Assembly: GCA_963676865.2 (NCBI GenBank)
Contig: CAXXSS010000001.1
Span: 1,116,001 to 1,180,000 of the forward strand
DNA: 64,000 nt
Reading direction: 5' to 3'
DNA from: JAAYUD01 sp963676865
GTDB lineage: Bacteria > Bacteroidota > Bacteroidia > Bacteroidales > Bacteroidaceae
Below, piece after piece: positions 18,382 through 27,170 of the stretch. Each line of letters opens with the position of its first letter. Within the stretch, counting starts at the first letter, position 1. The notes under the pieces were generated by a model. It was given only the letters and a program-made list of their open reading frames with translations. It was not told the origin of the DNA and did not search any database. The position numbers and the translations under genes were made by a program.

Positions 18382-18525
18382 GATCTCTATGTAATTTTGC
18401 TCCTCTTTCCTTTGCCGACCCAAAGAACCTTTTGACATCAGCTTCAGATAAATACACCGCAAAGATCATATGGAGTATTGTTACAGTTTAAAACATAGTC
18501 TAAGGTCTCTTATACCTTAATTCAT

Positions 18526-18605
18526 GACGGCTGCCTTTCCTTTCATTTTTGTGCCTTGACATAAATCTATGAGTGTCCAACAATAGGGAATGGCAGCCGT
18601 CTTTT
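18526..18605. other. Long-range stem in the gap after the small secreted protein gene
   Basis: GACGGCTGCC (18526-18535) pairs with GGCAGCCGTC (18592-18601), and the pairing continues inward with one mismatch for about five more bases. The ~45 nt loop contains TTGACA/TGTCC half-complements. A TTTT tract follows on the plus strand. A smaller hairpin (TAAGGT/ACCTTA, 18501-18519) precedes it. It may be a terminator or a structured RNA. The rest of 18382-18824 shows nothing I can support. Confidence 0.4.
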
Positions 18606-18824
18606 GCCTTCTAAAAGTTCTAAACGCATAAATTACAAGAGCAAACAATGGCTCATTGCTGGGACACAACAAAAATAAATAGAACAATAAAATAAGGGAA
18701 TTCACTAAAATTCGATTAGTTAGAGAGAATAGAATAATAAAAATATTTTGTCCGAAATTCGTCCGACTTGCTTTAAATAAAGAAGCGTAAACAACTACAT
18801 TCTAGTTATTTACGCCCTATTTTG

Positions 18825-18897
<73 letters not shown>

Positions 18898-19086
18898 ATG
18901 TTTTACGGCTGCAAAGGTACGGCTTTATTTTTATAAACCAAATTATTTCCCGTTTTTTTTCGTAGAGAGTATAAATTATGTAAAAACAGAGAAACTTTTA
19001 GATAGCAACAAGCAAAATAAAGACTGCAACAAAAACCAATCAAGACAAATATTATGCTTTTTCTTGTCTCGTAAACAGAAAAGCAG

Positions 19087-19094
19087 TATTTTTG
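19087..19094 (+). promoter_or_regulatory. Putative -7 box for the TetR-fabG operon
   Basis: TATTTTTG matches TAnnTTTG, 24 bp before the ATG at 19118. Confidence 0.6.
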
Positions 19095-19117
19095 CACAAC
19101 TTACAAGATTATGAGCA

Positions 19118-19714
19118 ATGGAAATATCTAAAACAAGAAATAAAATAATAGATGCAGCTCGACAAGTCTTCGCAAAGAAGGGAGTGGAGAATGCGACTAT
19201 GAATGATATTGCCGTTGCCGCACGAAAAGGAAGGCGTACATTATATACCTACTTTAATAATAAAGAGGAATTGTATTGGGCTGTTGCAGAGACAGAACTT
19301 GATCTTCTTTCGGACATGATGGAACAAGCTGCCAACAAGGATATATCGCCTGACAAGAAAATCATTGAGGTAATCTATGCAAGGTTGGAAACAGTCAAAG
19401 TAGAAGTCTTTAGAAACGGAACTCTTAAAGCAGATTTCTTCCGAGATATTTGGAAAGTGGAGACAGTCCGCAAAAGGTTTGATATTCGCCAAATCTTACT
19501 TTTCAAACAGATCTTACGAGAAGGAGTAGAGAAAGGAGTTTTCGATATAGATGATGTTGACTTTACAGCGTTATTGGTTCACTATTGCGTGAAGGGTATA
19601 GAAGTGCCTTACATTAGAGGTCAAATAGGATCTAAATTAGAGAAAGAGAAAAGAAAAGAATATGTATCGAACATTGTTTTCGGTGCATTACATAAAAAGA
19701 GTTTCATTAAATAA
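19118..19714 (+). CDS. TetR/AcrR-family transcriptional regulator
   Basis: The 198-residue protein has the N-terminal TetR helix-turn-helix (about residues 8-55: IIDAARQVFAKKGVENATMNDIAVAARKGRRTLYTYFNNKEEL) and a helical ligand-binding C-terminal domain. It ends 7 bp before a FabG-like reductase gene, so it may control fatty-acid or related lipid metabolism together with that gene. The ligand is unknown. Confidence 0.93.
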   Translation: MEISKTRNKIIDAARQVFAKKGVENATMNDIAVAARKGRRTLYTYFNNKEELYWAVAETELDLLSDMMEQAANKDISPDKKIIEVIYARLETVKVEVFRNGTLKADFFRDIWKVETVRKRFDIRQILLFKQILREGVEKGVFDIDDVDFTALLVHYCVKGIEVPYIRGQIGSKLEKEKRKEYVSNIVFGALHKKSFIK

Positions 19715-19721
19715 ATTAATT

Positions 19722-20468
19722 ATGGGATTATTAGATGGAAAAACTGCCTTAATTACGGGTGCTGCCCGTGGCATCGGAAAAGCGATCGCTTTGAAGTTCG
19801 CATCAGAAGGCGCCAATATTGCTTTTACCGATTTGGTAATTGATGAAAATGGCAAAGAAACCGAAAATGAAATTATAGCCAAAGGTGTTAAAGCTAAAGG
19901 TTATGCTTCAAACGCTGCGAATTTTGAAGAGACCGCAAAGATTGTTGCCGAAGTAGCCCAAGATTTTGGATCAATAGATATTCTTGTCAACAACGCAGGC
20001 ATCACAAAAGACGGACTGATGATGCGTATGTCAGAGCAACAATGGGATGCTGTCATCGCCGTTAATCTGAAATCGGCGTTCAACTTTATTCATGCTTGTA
20101 CTCCAATAATGCTTCGCCAAAAGAGAGGTAGTATCATCAATATGGCTTCTGTTGTAGGCGTTCATGGCAATGCAGGACAAAGTAACTATGCCGCTTCTAA
20201 GGCTGGTCTGATTGCTTTAGCAAAAAGTATTGCTCAAGAAATTGGATCGCGCGGTGTTCGTGCCAATGCTATCGCTCCGGGCTTTATCGAAACAGCAATG
20301 ACTGCTGCTCTACCGGACGATATTCGTAAAGATTGGATTCAGAGAATTCCTTTACGCCGCGGAGGTACAGTAGACGACATCGCAAATGTTGCCACTTTCT
20401 TGGCTTCCGACCTATCTTCTTATGTATCGGGACAAGTCATCCAAGTAGATGGCGGAATGAACATGTAG
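19722..20468 (+). CDS. fabG: 3-oxoacyl-[acyl-carrier-protein] reductase (SDR family)
   Basis: The start at 19722 (MGLLDGKTALITG) is preferred over an in-frame ATG 20 codons upstream inside the TetR gene. The 248-residue SDR enzyme shows the TGAARGIG cofactor motif, NNAG, the catalytic Ser in MASVVGVHG, and YAASK, plus the C-terminal GQVIQVDGGMNM typical of FabG. It reduces 3-oxoacyl-ACP with NADPH. SDR paralogues are common, so the exact substrate is likely but not certain. Confidence 0.92.
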   Translation: MGLLDGKTALITGAARGIGKAIALKFASEGANIAFTDLVIDENGKETENEIIAKGVKAKGYASNAANFEETAKIVAEVAQDFGSIDILVNNAGITKDGLMMRMSEQQWDAVIAVNLKSAFNFIHACTPIMLRQKRGSIINMASVVGVHGNAGQSNYAASKAGLIALAKSIAQEIGSRGVRANAIAPGFIETAMTAALPDDIRKDWIQRIPLRRGGTVDDIANVATFLASDLSSYVSGQVIQVDGGMNM

Positions 20469-20477
20469 CATAAGTAG

Positions 20478-21155
20478 ATGACTGTCGTATACGAAGACAA
20501 TCATATTATAATTGTCAACAAGACCTCTTCCGAGATCGTTCAAGGTGATAAGACGGGTGATACTCCTCTTTGCGATAAGCTCAAGGAATATCTGAAAGAA
20601 AAATATCAAAAACCCGGCAACGTCTTTATAGGCACTGTTCACCGATTGGACCGTCCCGTAAGTGGTCTTGTTGTATTTGCTAAAACGAGCAAGGCACTTG
20701 CCAGAATGAACGAGATGTTTCAAAAAGGCGAGGTACACAAAACATATTGGGCGATTGTTCAACACTGCCCTGAAGAGCCGGAAGCTACACTGACCCATTG
20801 GCTGGTACGCAACGAAAAACAAAATAAAAGTTACGCTTACGACAAAGAAGTTCCCCGAAGCAAAAAAGCGATACTTGACTATCGCCTCATCGGGCAATCA
20901 GAACGTTATTTTTTACTTTCGGTCAATTTACACACAGGTCGACATCATCAGATACGTTGTCAATTAGCCAAAATAGGTTCTCCTATCAAAGGAGATCTGA
21001 AATACGGAGCAAAACGTTCCAATCCGGACGGCAGCATCTCATTGCATGCTCGCCGTATTCAATTTATCCACCCCGTATCTAAAAAAGAGATAGACATTAC
21101 AGCTCCGGTGCCCGACGACAAATTGTGGCAGGAGTTACAATTATCTCTTAAATGA
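20478..21155 (+). CDS. RluA-family pseudouridine synthase
   Basis: The 225-residue enzyme carries the RluA catalytic motif HRLDRPVSGLVVFAKT with the nucleophilic Asp, the VHKTYWAIV strand, and the ending VNLHTGRHHQIRCQLAKIGSPIKGDLKYGA. It lacks an N-terminal S4 domain, so it is a short member acting on rRNA or tRNA uridines; the site cannot be read from sequence. It sits 9 bp after fabG and overlaps the next gene's open frame. Confidence 0.93.
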   Translation: MTVVYEDNHIIIVNKTSSEIVQGDKTGDTPLCDKLKEYLKEKYQKPGNVFIGTVHRLDRPVSGLVVFAKTSKALARMNEMFQKGEVHKTYWAIVQHCPEEPEATLTHWLVRNEKQNKSYAYDKEVPRSKKAILDYRLIGQSERYFLLSVNLHTGRHHQIRCQLAKIGSPIKGDLKYGAKRSNPDGSISLHARRIQFIHPVSKKEIDITAPVPDDKLWQELQLSLK

Positions 21156-21172
21156 CTATTAACTTCAAAGTC

Positions 21173-22015
21173 ATGAAAAAATATTCAACTTTATTATTAA
21201 GTGTTGTTATTATATGTGCAATGGCTGCTTGCCACATGCATACTAAAATAGATCCAAATAAAGATACACTCATCCGCATGCAAACCACAGCTGGCGAGAT
21301 CGTTATCAAACTCTATAAAGACACGCCCAAGCACCGTGATAATTTCATCAAACTCATCGACGACGGAATGATCAAAGGCACCCTATTTCACCGTGTCGTC
21401 AAAGATTTCATGATTCAAGGAGGAAATCCCGAATCAAAAGATGCACCTAGAGGAAAAGAATTAGGATCAGGCGGGCCCCACTACAGAATTCCGGCAGAAA
21501 TACGATTCCCAAAATATTTCCACAAAAGAGGAGCATTGGCAGCCGCCCGTGAAAGCGACGACGTTAACCCACTGAAAGAATCGTCTTCTTGCCAATTTTT
21601 TATTGTTACAGGTAAAGTATATTCTCTCGATTCGCTCATTATATACCAGGATATGCGTAACAAATACATTGAAAATATGGCTTTTGAAGGGTTAGCACAG
21701 AAACACCTAAAGAAAATCATGCAAATGAAGAAAGAAGGTGACCGTCAAGGGCTGTTCAAATTACAACAACAGATTTCAACCCAAGCAAAACTAATGGCAA
21801 GCAAAAAGGGAGCTTTCCAATTTACCCCCCAGCAAATCAAGACTTATACCACTATTGGTGGAGCGCCTTATTTGGATGGAAACTACACCGTATTCGGAGA
21901 AGTTGTATCGGGTATAGATGTTATTGACAAGATACAAAATATACCAACCGACCGAAACGACCGTCCGCTTAAAGACATCAAAATAATAAAAATAGAAGTG
22001 CTCAATGAAAATTAA
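21173..22015 (+). CDS. Cyclophilin-type peptidyl-prolyl isomerase lipoprotein
   Basis: The start at 21173 gives a lipoprotein signal (MKKYSTLLLSVVIICAMAAC, lipobox MAAC); an ATG seven codons upstream places extra polar residues before it. The cyclophilin domain covers about residues 35-280, with LFHRVVKDFMIQGGNP, GALAAARESDDVNP, SSCQFFIVTG and FGEVVSGIDVIDKI. An insertion (about residues 150-215) is rich in charged helices. It should catalyse proline isomerisation during envelope protein folding. It overlaps the next gene by 11 bp. Confidence 0.93.
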   Translation: MKKYSTLLLSVVIICAMAACHMHTKIDPNKDTLIRMQTTAGEIVIKLYKDTPKHRDNFIKLIDDGMIKGTLFHRVVKDFMIQGGNPESKDAPRGKELGSGGPHYRIPAEIRFPKYFHKRGALAAARESDDVNPLKESSSCQFFIVTGKVYSLDSLIIYQDMRNKYIENMAFEGLAQKHLKKIMQMKKEGDRQGLFKLQQQISTQAKLMASKKGAFQFTPQQIKTYTTIGGAPYLDGNYTVFGEVVSGIDVIDKIQNIPTDRNDRPLKDIKIIKIEVLNEN

Positions 22016-23237
22016 TCGCCACAAATTGGGCAACGGATTACGTATTGTCCACACCGAAGTGAAAAGCACCCAAATGGTTGCTCTTAACTTAGTATATAAT
22101 GTAGGGGCTCGAGATGAGAATCCCAATCATACCGGATTTGCCCACCTATTTGAACACCTGATGTTCGGCGGATCGGCACATATTCCAGACTTTGATACTC
22201 CCCTGCAACGGGCCGGCGGAGAGAATAATGCATGGACAAATAACGACATCACAAACTATTATCTTACCGTTCCTGCCCAAAACGTAGAAACAGGCTTTTG
22301 GCTCGAGTCCGACCGTATGTTGGGACTACACTTCAGCCAAAAAAGTTTGGATGTGCAACGTGATGTGGTAATGGAAGAATTCAAACAGCGATGTCTGAAT
22401 CAACCTTATGGTGATGTAAGCCACATTATGCGTCCATTGGCTTACAAAGTCCACCCTTATCAGTGGCCAACCATAGGCAAAGACCTCTCACACATTGCCA
22501 ATGCTACGCTACCCGAAGTCCGTTCGTTCTTCTATCAATATTATGCACCAAACAATGCTATTATAGCTGTTACGGGAAACATTTCTTTTGAGAAAACCGT
22601 TGAACTTTCCGAAAAATGGTTCGGTTCCATTCCACGCAGAAAAGTCCCCCGTCGGAACCTCATGCACGAACCAGAACAACAAGAAGAAAGAAGAATGAGC
22701 GTAGAACGTAACGTACCGGTCGATGCACTCTATATGGCCTATCACATGTGTAATCGACTACACCCCGACTATTATGCTTTCGATATTCTATCAGATATAT
22801 TAAGCAACGGAACTTCTTCCCGATTGGTACAACATTTGGTAAAAGAGAAACAATTATTCACATCCATAGATTGCTATATATCTGGTAGCATGGATGCGGG
22901 ACTGTTCCAAATATCAGGCAAAATGGCACCAGGCATCAGCCTCGAGCAAGGAGAAGCTGCCGTCCGCAAAGAACTGAAAACCCTTTGCAACAGCATTGTA
23001 AGTCCTCAAGAATTGGAAAAGGTCAAAAACAAATTTGAGTCCGAACACATATTTGGGCTCATTAGCTATTTGAACGTCGCCACTAACCTAGCCTACTTCG
23101 AGCTATGTGGTAAAGCCGAAGATCTACTCGACGAAGTAGCGCGATACAGGTCTGTAACACCCGATCAATTAAAATACGTTTCTGTGGCAGCTTTCAAAAA
23201 TCCATGTGTCTTATACTATAAGCATCAACAGTCCTAA
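22005..23237 (+). CDS. M16-family zinc peptidase
   Basis: The 410-residue protein is a single M16 unit, as in mitochondrial processing peptidase beta and bacterial PqqF-like short forms. The inverted zinc motif HxxEH is present as HLFEHLMFGG, with the downstream Glu in the VVMEEFKQR segment. No signal peptide is evident, which suggests a cytoplasmic enzyme unless an export route was missed. It is the last gene of the TetR-fabG-RluA-PPIase run. Confidence 0.93.
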   Translation: MKINRHKLGNGLRIVHTEVKSTQMVALNLVYNVGARDENPNHTGFAHLFEHLMFGGSAHIPDFDTPLQRAGGENNAWTNNDITNYYLTVPAQNVETGFWLESDRMLGLHFSQKSLDVQRDVVMEEFKQRCLNQPYGDVSHIMRPLAYKVHPYQWPTIGKDLSHIANATLPEVRSFFYQYYAPNNAIIAVTGNISFEKTVELSEKWFGSIPRRKVPRRNLMHEPEQQEERRMSVERNVPVDALYMAYHMCNRLHPDYYAFDILSDILSNGTSSRLVQHLVKEKQLFTSIDCYISGSMDAGLFQISGKMAPGISLEQGEAAVRKELKTLCNSIVSPQELEKVKNKFESEHIFGLISYLNVATNLAYFELCGKAEDLLDEVARYRSVTPDQLKYVSVAAFKNPCVLYYKHQQS

Positions 23238-23392
23238 AAGAATTTCTCAGCGATGGCAAAATTGAGAAAATTTTCGGGTCGTACATGAACAATATGATCA
23301 GAAAATGATTACTTTTGCTCACTACAACACGAAAACAGCAAGTCTAAGAAAAGCAACAAGAAGCTAATCAATATTATATAATATAGTGAATT

Positions 23393-24295
23393 ATGAAACC
23401 AACTCTATTTGTACTTGCCGCCGGCATGGGTAGCCGTTACGGTGGTCTCAAACAACTTGACGGACTAGGTCCCAACGGAGAGACCATTATGGATTATTCT
23501 ATTTTCGATGCTATCCGAGGCGGTTTCGGAAAAGTAGTCTTTGTAATACGTAAAGATTTCGAAGACGATTTTCGTAACAAAATTTTAAGTAAATATGAAG
23601 GACATATTCCTACCGAACTTGTTTTTCAAGCAATAGATGCTCTTCCCGCAGGCTTTGAATGCCCAGCAGAACGCATTAAGCCTTGGGGTACAAACCATGC
23701 CGTATTAATGGGAAAAGACGTAATCAAAGAACCATTTGCCGTAATCAACTCCGACGATTTTTACGGACGCGATAGTTTTGCAGTTTTAGGAAAAGCTTTG
23801 TCTGAGATGAATGGCAAGAATAACGATTACTGCATGGTAGGTTATAGAGTAAGCAACACATTGAGTGAAAACGGTAGCGTTGCCCGCGGAGAATGCCGCA
23901 CCGAGAACGGATATCTAACCAGTGTCATAGAGCGGACTTCTATAGACCGTATTGACGGTAAAATCATGTATAAAGACGAAGATGGCAAAATGGTAGAAAT
24001 TGCCGAAAACACACCCGTATCAATGAACATGTGGGGGTTCACTCCAGATTACTTCGCCTACTCTGAAGAATACTTCAAAGACTTCCTCAAAGAGAATATC
24101 AATAAGCCAAAAGCTGAATATTTCATTCCATTGATGGTAAACAAACTGATCAACGACGACACTGCGAAAGTGAAAGTGCTCGACACCACTAGTAAATGGT
24201 TCGGCGTGACCTATGCTGCAGATCGTGAGGGTGTAGTAAACAAAATAAATGCACTGATCGAAGCAGGAGAATATCCTAGTTGCCTGTTCAAATAA
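23393..24295 (+). CDS. Sugar-phosphate nucleotidyltransferase-like protein
   Basis: The 300-residue protein has the nucleotidyltransferase signature LAAGMGSRYGGLKQ at the N terminus, the NSDDFYGRD metal-binding segment, and NMWGFTPDYF, matching the GT-A-like NTP transferase family that makes NDP-sugars. The exact sugar is unknown; no kinase or epimerase partner is adjacent. A strong terminator lies ~90 bp downstream. Confidence 0.88.
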   Translation: MKPTLFVLAAGMGSRYGGLKQLDGLGPNGETIMDYSIFDAIRGGFGKVVFVIRKDFEDDFRNKILSKYEGHIPTELVFQAIDALPAGFECPAERIKPWGTNHAVLMGKDVIKEPFAVINSDDFYGRDSFAVLGKALSEMNGKNNDYCMVGYRVSNTLSENGSVARGECRTENGYLTSVIERTSIDRIDGKIMYKDEDGKMVEIAENTPVSMNMWGFTPDYFAYSEEYFKDFLKENINKPKAEYFIPLMVNKLINDDTAKVKVLDTTSKWFGVTYAADREGVVNKINALIEAGEYPSCLFK

Positions 24296-24387
24296 GAGCA
24301 ATCTCTCTCTAAGGGGAAAAACTAAATTACTTCTGCCACTCCAATAGTGGCAATAAGTACTATAAATATAATGATAGACCATTATAT

Positions 24388-24420
24388 AAAGTCGGCAGAC
24401 ATAAAGATCTGCCGACTTTT
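24388..24420 (+). terminator. Rho-independent terminator after the nucleotidyltransferase gene
   Basis: Perfect 12 bp arms AAAGTCGGCAGA (24388-24399) and TCTGCCGACTTT (24408-24419) with an 8 nt loop; the right arm runs into TTTT. Confidence 0.85.
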
Positions 24421-24501
24421 ATATTATATCTGCTACTCAACGAAGTTTGCCTTATCGGAAAAATCAGAAGGAGTATGCATAAAATCCCATCTTCATAATA
24501 T

Positions 24502-24680
24502 CCTTTGCCACCTCCGTATGACACCATACGGCGCTGCCCCACAGCAGGTTAATGATGCACCGTATACAACGCCAGCGAAAAGAGGTCCCAAAATCGGCTT
24601 GAGAGCATATTGTGGGAGCAATATTTTCAGCGGACTTGAGTTTAGAACGAGTCTAAATTCTATGCTACAGATACCTGAGG
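24502..24680 (-). repeat. 179 bp repeat, copy A (inverted copy of 51178-51356)
   Basis: Read on the plus strand this segment aligns without gaps to the minus strand of 51178-51356; I count 154 identical positions of 179. It includes the last codons of the HU-like pseudogene and the decayed terminator hairpin downstream of it. It is thus the 3' end of a duplicated HU-like locus, not an independent element. Confidence 0.85.
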
Positions 24681-24941
24681 AGCATATTCGTAAATAAACG
24701 AGTATGCTCTACCTTTTTTGATTAGCACCTCATTCTCGAAGAAAAACGGTGGGCAAGCGAATGCGACAACTCCTCGGATACCGCTTTTACATCTGCCTCT
24801 GCCTACATCGATATTTCTCAAATTCCTCGCATACTTCTTCGAACTTCATCGTTGTCACGTTCAACAATTGCGCACATGATACGGCTTCTGCCCTTCTTTC
24901 AAAATGTGTGTATCGTACCAACTGTTATTGATTGTTCCCAT
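24660..24941 (-). pseudogene. Decayed paralogue of the HU-like DNA-binding gene at 50581
   Basis: From the ATG at 24941 the minus strand reads MGTINNSWYDTHILKEGQKP-YHVR, almost identical to the start of the intact gene (MGTINYSWYDTPSLKEGQKP-YHVR), then hits a stop. A second frame continues with MKFEEVCEEFEKY (compare MEFEEVCKELEET). The end, VLIKKGRAYSFIYEYAPQVS plus VA and a stop, matches the intact C terminus VLIKTGGAHSSVYKAGPQLS. About 100 residues of the middle are missing. Leader and two array units upstream are also shared. The gene is broken by frameshift and internal deletion. Confidence 0.85.
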
Positions 24942-24983
24942 AGGTTGGTCATATAAGAATAAGTTCATAATTAAGGTCCGTAA

Positions 24984-25023
24984 GTATCACACGTGTGCGA
25001 CATCTGTATCACACGTGTGATAC
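24984..25023. repeat. Two-unit, 22 bp-period palindromic word array
   Basis: Units GTATC-ACACGTGT-GCGAC and GTATC-ACACGTGT-GATAC are separated by ATCT. The same words and core occur in the four-unit array at 50455. The array lies 42 bp upstream of the HU-like pseudogene's ATG, the same relative place as in the intact locus. Two units seem to have been lost. Confidence 0.85.
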
Positions 25024-25050
25024 TTCTATCTTATGCCTACGAAGCTGTAG

Positions 25051-25086
25051 TGTAATGAGTAAGTTTTCAGTAGCTTACTCATTACA
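25051..25086. repeat. 13 bp inverted repeat in the pepD upstream gap
   Basis: TGTAATGAGTAAG (25051-25063) and its exact complement (25074-25086) flank a 10 nt loop. No T-run follows. Function is unknown. The rest of 24681-25382 holds the pseudogene, the array and the pepD promoter box; 25087-25327 is AT-rich and shows nothing else. Confidence 0.6.
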
Positions 25087-25327
25087 TATTACTTAGACAT
25101 TATACAGAATTGCTTTTGCAGATGAGCCGTTTTAAGGAGTGGGCGAACTTACTTCAACCCCATATTTAACAGATTACAAAAGCTAGTTTTTTTACATTTT
25201 GTCGCAAAACTATACCATGTTCTGATAATTTTAAGCCAAATAGCTACCTTTTATTTTCATATTTTCTTTATTTAGATTTCTTAGTATAAAAACATCCTAT
25301 ATATTATTTTATTTCACAATAAATTAT

Positions 25328-25335
25328 TAGCTTTG
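25328..25335 (+). promoter_or_regulatory. Putative -7 box for pepD
   Basis: TAGCTTTG matches TAnnTTTG, 47 bp before the ATG at 25383. Confidence 0.55.
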
Positions 25336-25382
25336 TTGAATTGAAAAAGACAAACCTATTAAATATAATAAATAATTAATTT

Positions 25383-26846
25383 ATGAGCACATCTATTTTA
25401 TCATTAGAACCAAAACTGATTTGGAAAGAATTCCATGCACTAACTCAAATACCTCGTCCGTCAGGACATACAGAGGCTGTTGCTAACTATTTAGTAAAAT
25501 TCGCTCACGACCTAGGACTCGAAAGTTTCATCGATGATGCAGGCAATGTAATCATGAAAAAGCCGGCTACTCCTGGGATGGAAAACCGTAAGACCTGTAT
25601 TCTGCAAGCCCACATGGATATGGTTCCTCAAAAAGGGACGGACTCCAAACACAACTTCGAAACAGATCCTATCGAAACAATTGTAGATGGCGATTGGTTG
25701 AAAGCTAACGATACCACCCTCGGCGCAGATGATGGGCTAGGTGTTGCAGCTATAATGGCTGTAATGGAAGAAAAAGACATCAAACACGGCCCGTTAGTAG
25801 CATTGATTACTCGCGACGAGGAAACAGGTATGTATGGTGCGTTTGGATTAAAGAAGGGCACTATAGAAGGTGACATTCTTCTTAATCTTGATTCTGAAGA
25901 CGAAGGACAACTCTTTATCGGTTGCGCCGGCGGCATTGACATTATTGCCTCTTTAGAATACAAAGAAGTAGAACCATGCAAAGAATGCATAGCATTCAAA
26001 GCCCAAATAAAAGGCTTACGTGGTGGTCACTCAGGTTTGGAAATCAACGAAGGCCGTGCTAATGCAAACAAGCTGATGGCACGTTTTGTATATGACGCTA
26101 TAGCAAAATTAGGCGCAAAATTAGCTAGTTGGGAAGGTGGTAACATGCGTAATGCTATTCCCCGCGAGGCTCATGTAACCGTGCTCGTTCCACCTGCAAA
26201 TGAGAGCAAATTAAAAGAACTAGCGGCCAAATACGAAAAACTATTCAATGAAGAATTTAAAGGTATAGAAGAAGGCATCACATTCTGTACAGAGAAAGCA
26301 GAAAAGCCCAAAGGCATTGTTCCTCAAGAAATTCAAGACAATCTTGTTGATGCTATTTATGCTTGCCAAAATGGTGTAACCAGAATGATACCGTCTATGA
26401 TGGATACTGTTGAAACGTCATCCAATTTGGCTATCATTACTATTGGAGAAGGTAAAGCTTCATTCCAAATTTTAGCTCGTAGCTCAAACGATGATATGAA
26501 AGAGTATCTTACACGTAGTCTGACTGCTTGTTTCAATATGGCGGGGATGAAAGTTGAAACCGAAGGCGGATATTCCGGTTGGCAACCCGACTTCGACTCT
26601 TCGATTCTTGCAGCCATGGTAAAATCGTATAAGGAGCAATTCGGCATTGATGCTAAAGTAGTGGTTGTTCATGCCGGATTGGAATGTGCAGTTATTGGTG
26701 CAGTAGTCGATGGTTTGGATATGATTTCATTCGGTCCTACACTCCGTTCTCCGCACACACCATCTGAGAAAGCCAATATTCCTACAACCAAAAAGTTCTA
26801 TGAATTTCTGGTAGCTACACTGGCTAATACTCCTGTAAAAAAATAA
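25383..26846 (+). CDS. pepD: Aminoacyl-histidine dipeptidase (PepD, M20 family)
   Basis: The 487-residue cytosolic metallodipeptidase hydrolyses Xaa-His and other dipeptides. Metal and catalytic residues are visible in LQAHMDMVPQ, TLGADDGLGVA, TRDEETGMYGA, and HAGLECAVIG near the C terminus, with HTPSEKANI carrying a last His. Length is exactly that of PepD. It stands alone with its own promoter box and terminator. Confidence 0.96.
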   Translation: MSTSILSLEPKLIWKEFHALTQIPRPSGHTEAVANYLVKFAHDLGLESFIDDAGNVIMKKPATPGMENRKTCILQAHMDMVPQKGTDSKHNFETDPIETIVDGDWLKANDTTLGADDGLGVAAIMAVMEEKDIKHGPLVALITRDEETGMYGAFGLKKGTIEGDILLNLDSEDEGQLFIGCAGGIDIIASLEYKEVEPCKECIAFKAQIKGLRGGHSGLEINEGRANANKLMARFVYDAIAKLGAKLASWEGGNMRNAIPREAHVTVLVPPANESKLKELAAKYEKLFNEEFKGIEEGITFCTEKAEKPKGIVPQEIQDNLVDAIYACQNGVTRMIPSMMDTVETSSNLAIITIGEGKASFQILARSSNDDMKEYLTRSLTACFNMAGMKVETEGGYSGWQPDFDSSILAAMVKSYKEQFGIDAKVVVVHAGLECAVIGAVVDGLDMISFGPTLRSPHTPSEKANIPTTKKFYEFLVATLANTPVKK

Positions 26847-26888
26847 TCGATTATAAAAAAGCTTTACCAAAAGCTTTCACATAACACT

Positions 26889-26928
26889 TCACCCCTGCTA
26901 CAGGCCTCTGCAGCGAGGGTGATTTTTT
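26889..26928 (+). terminator. Rho-independent terminator after pepD
   Basis: TCACCC at 26889 pairs with GGGTGA ending at 26922, with further pairing GCTxCAG/CTGxAGC inside, followed by TTTTTT. Confidence 0.85.
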
Positions 26929-27121
26929 ATTTGACAATACATAAACTCGCTTTAAACGAACAATTAATATACGCACAACTACCAAACAACACCTTGACAT
27001 AATACTAGCTTAATATGCTAAAATGTTGCATCTAATTTCCATTTATATACGCCGGAACAGCAAAAATTAAGTATATATATACTTCTTACAATAAAAAGTT
27101 GCATTATTAAAAAGAATAGCA

Positions 27122-27129
27122 TACTTTTG
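27122..27129 (+). promoter_or_regulatory. Putative promoter of the peptide SusCD locus
   Basis: TACTTTTG matches the -7 consensus; a TTG at 27099-27101 lies ~20 bp upstream, near the expected -33 position. It is 41 bp before the S8 protease ATG at 27171. The rest of the pepD-S8 gap shows nothing further. Confidence 0.6.
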
Positions 27130-27170
27130 TCAACTGGAATTAAACAATATTGTTCAAACTACTGCCTAAA

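Noticed and set aside
24347..24697. Open frame encoding ...TPAKRGPKIG..., with a similar frame at 51137-51403 on the minus strand
   Set aside because: The similarity is explained by the 179 bp repeat. In both places the frame is antisense to the HU-like 3' end and runs through its terminator.
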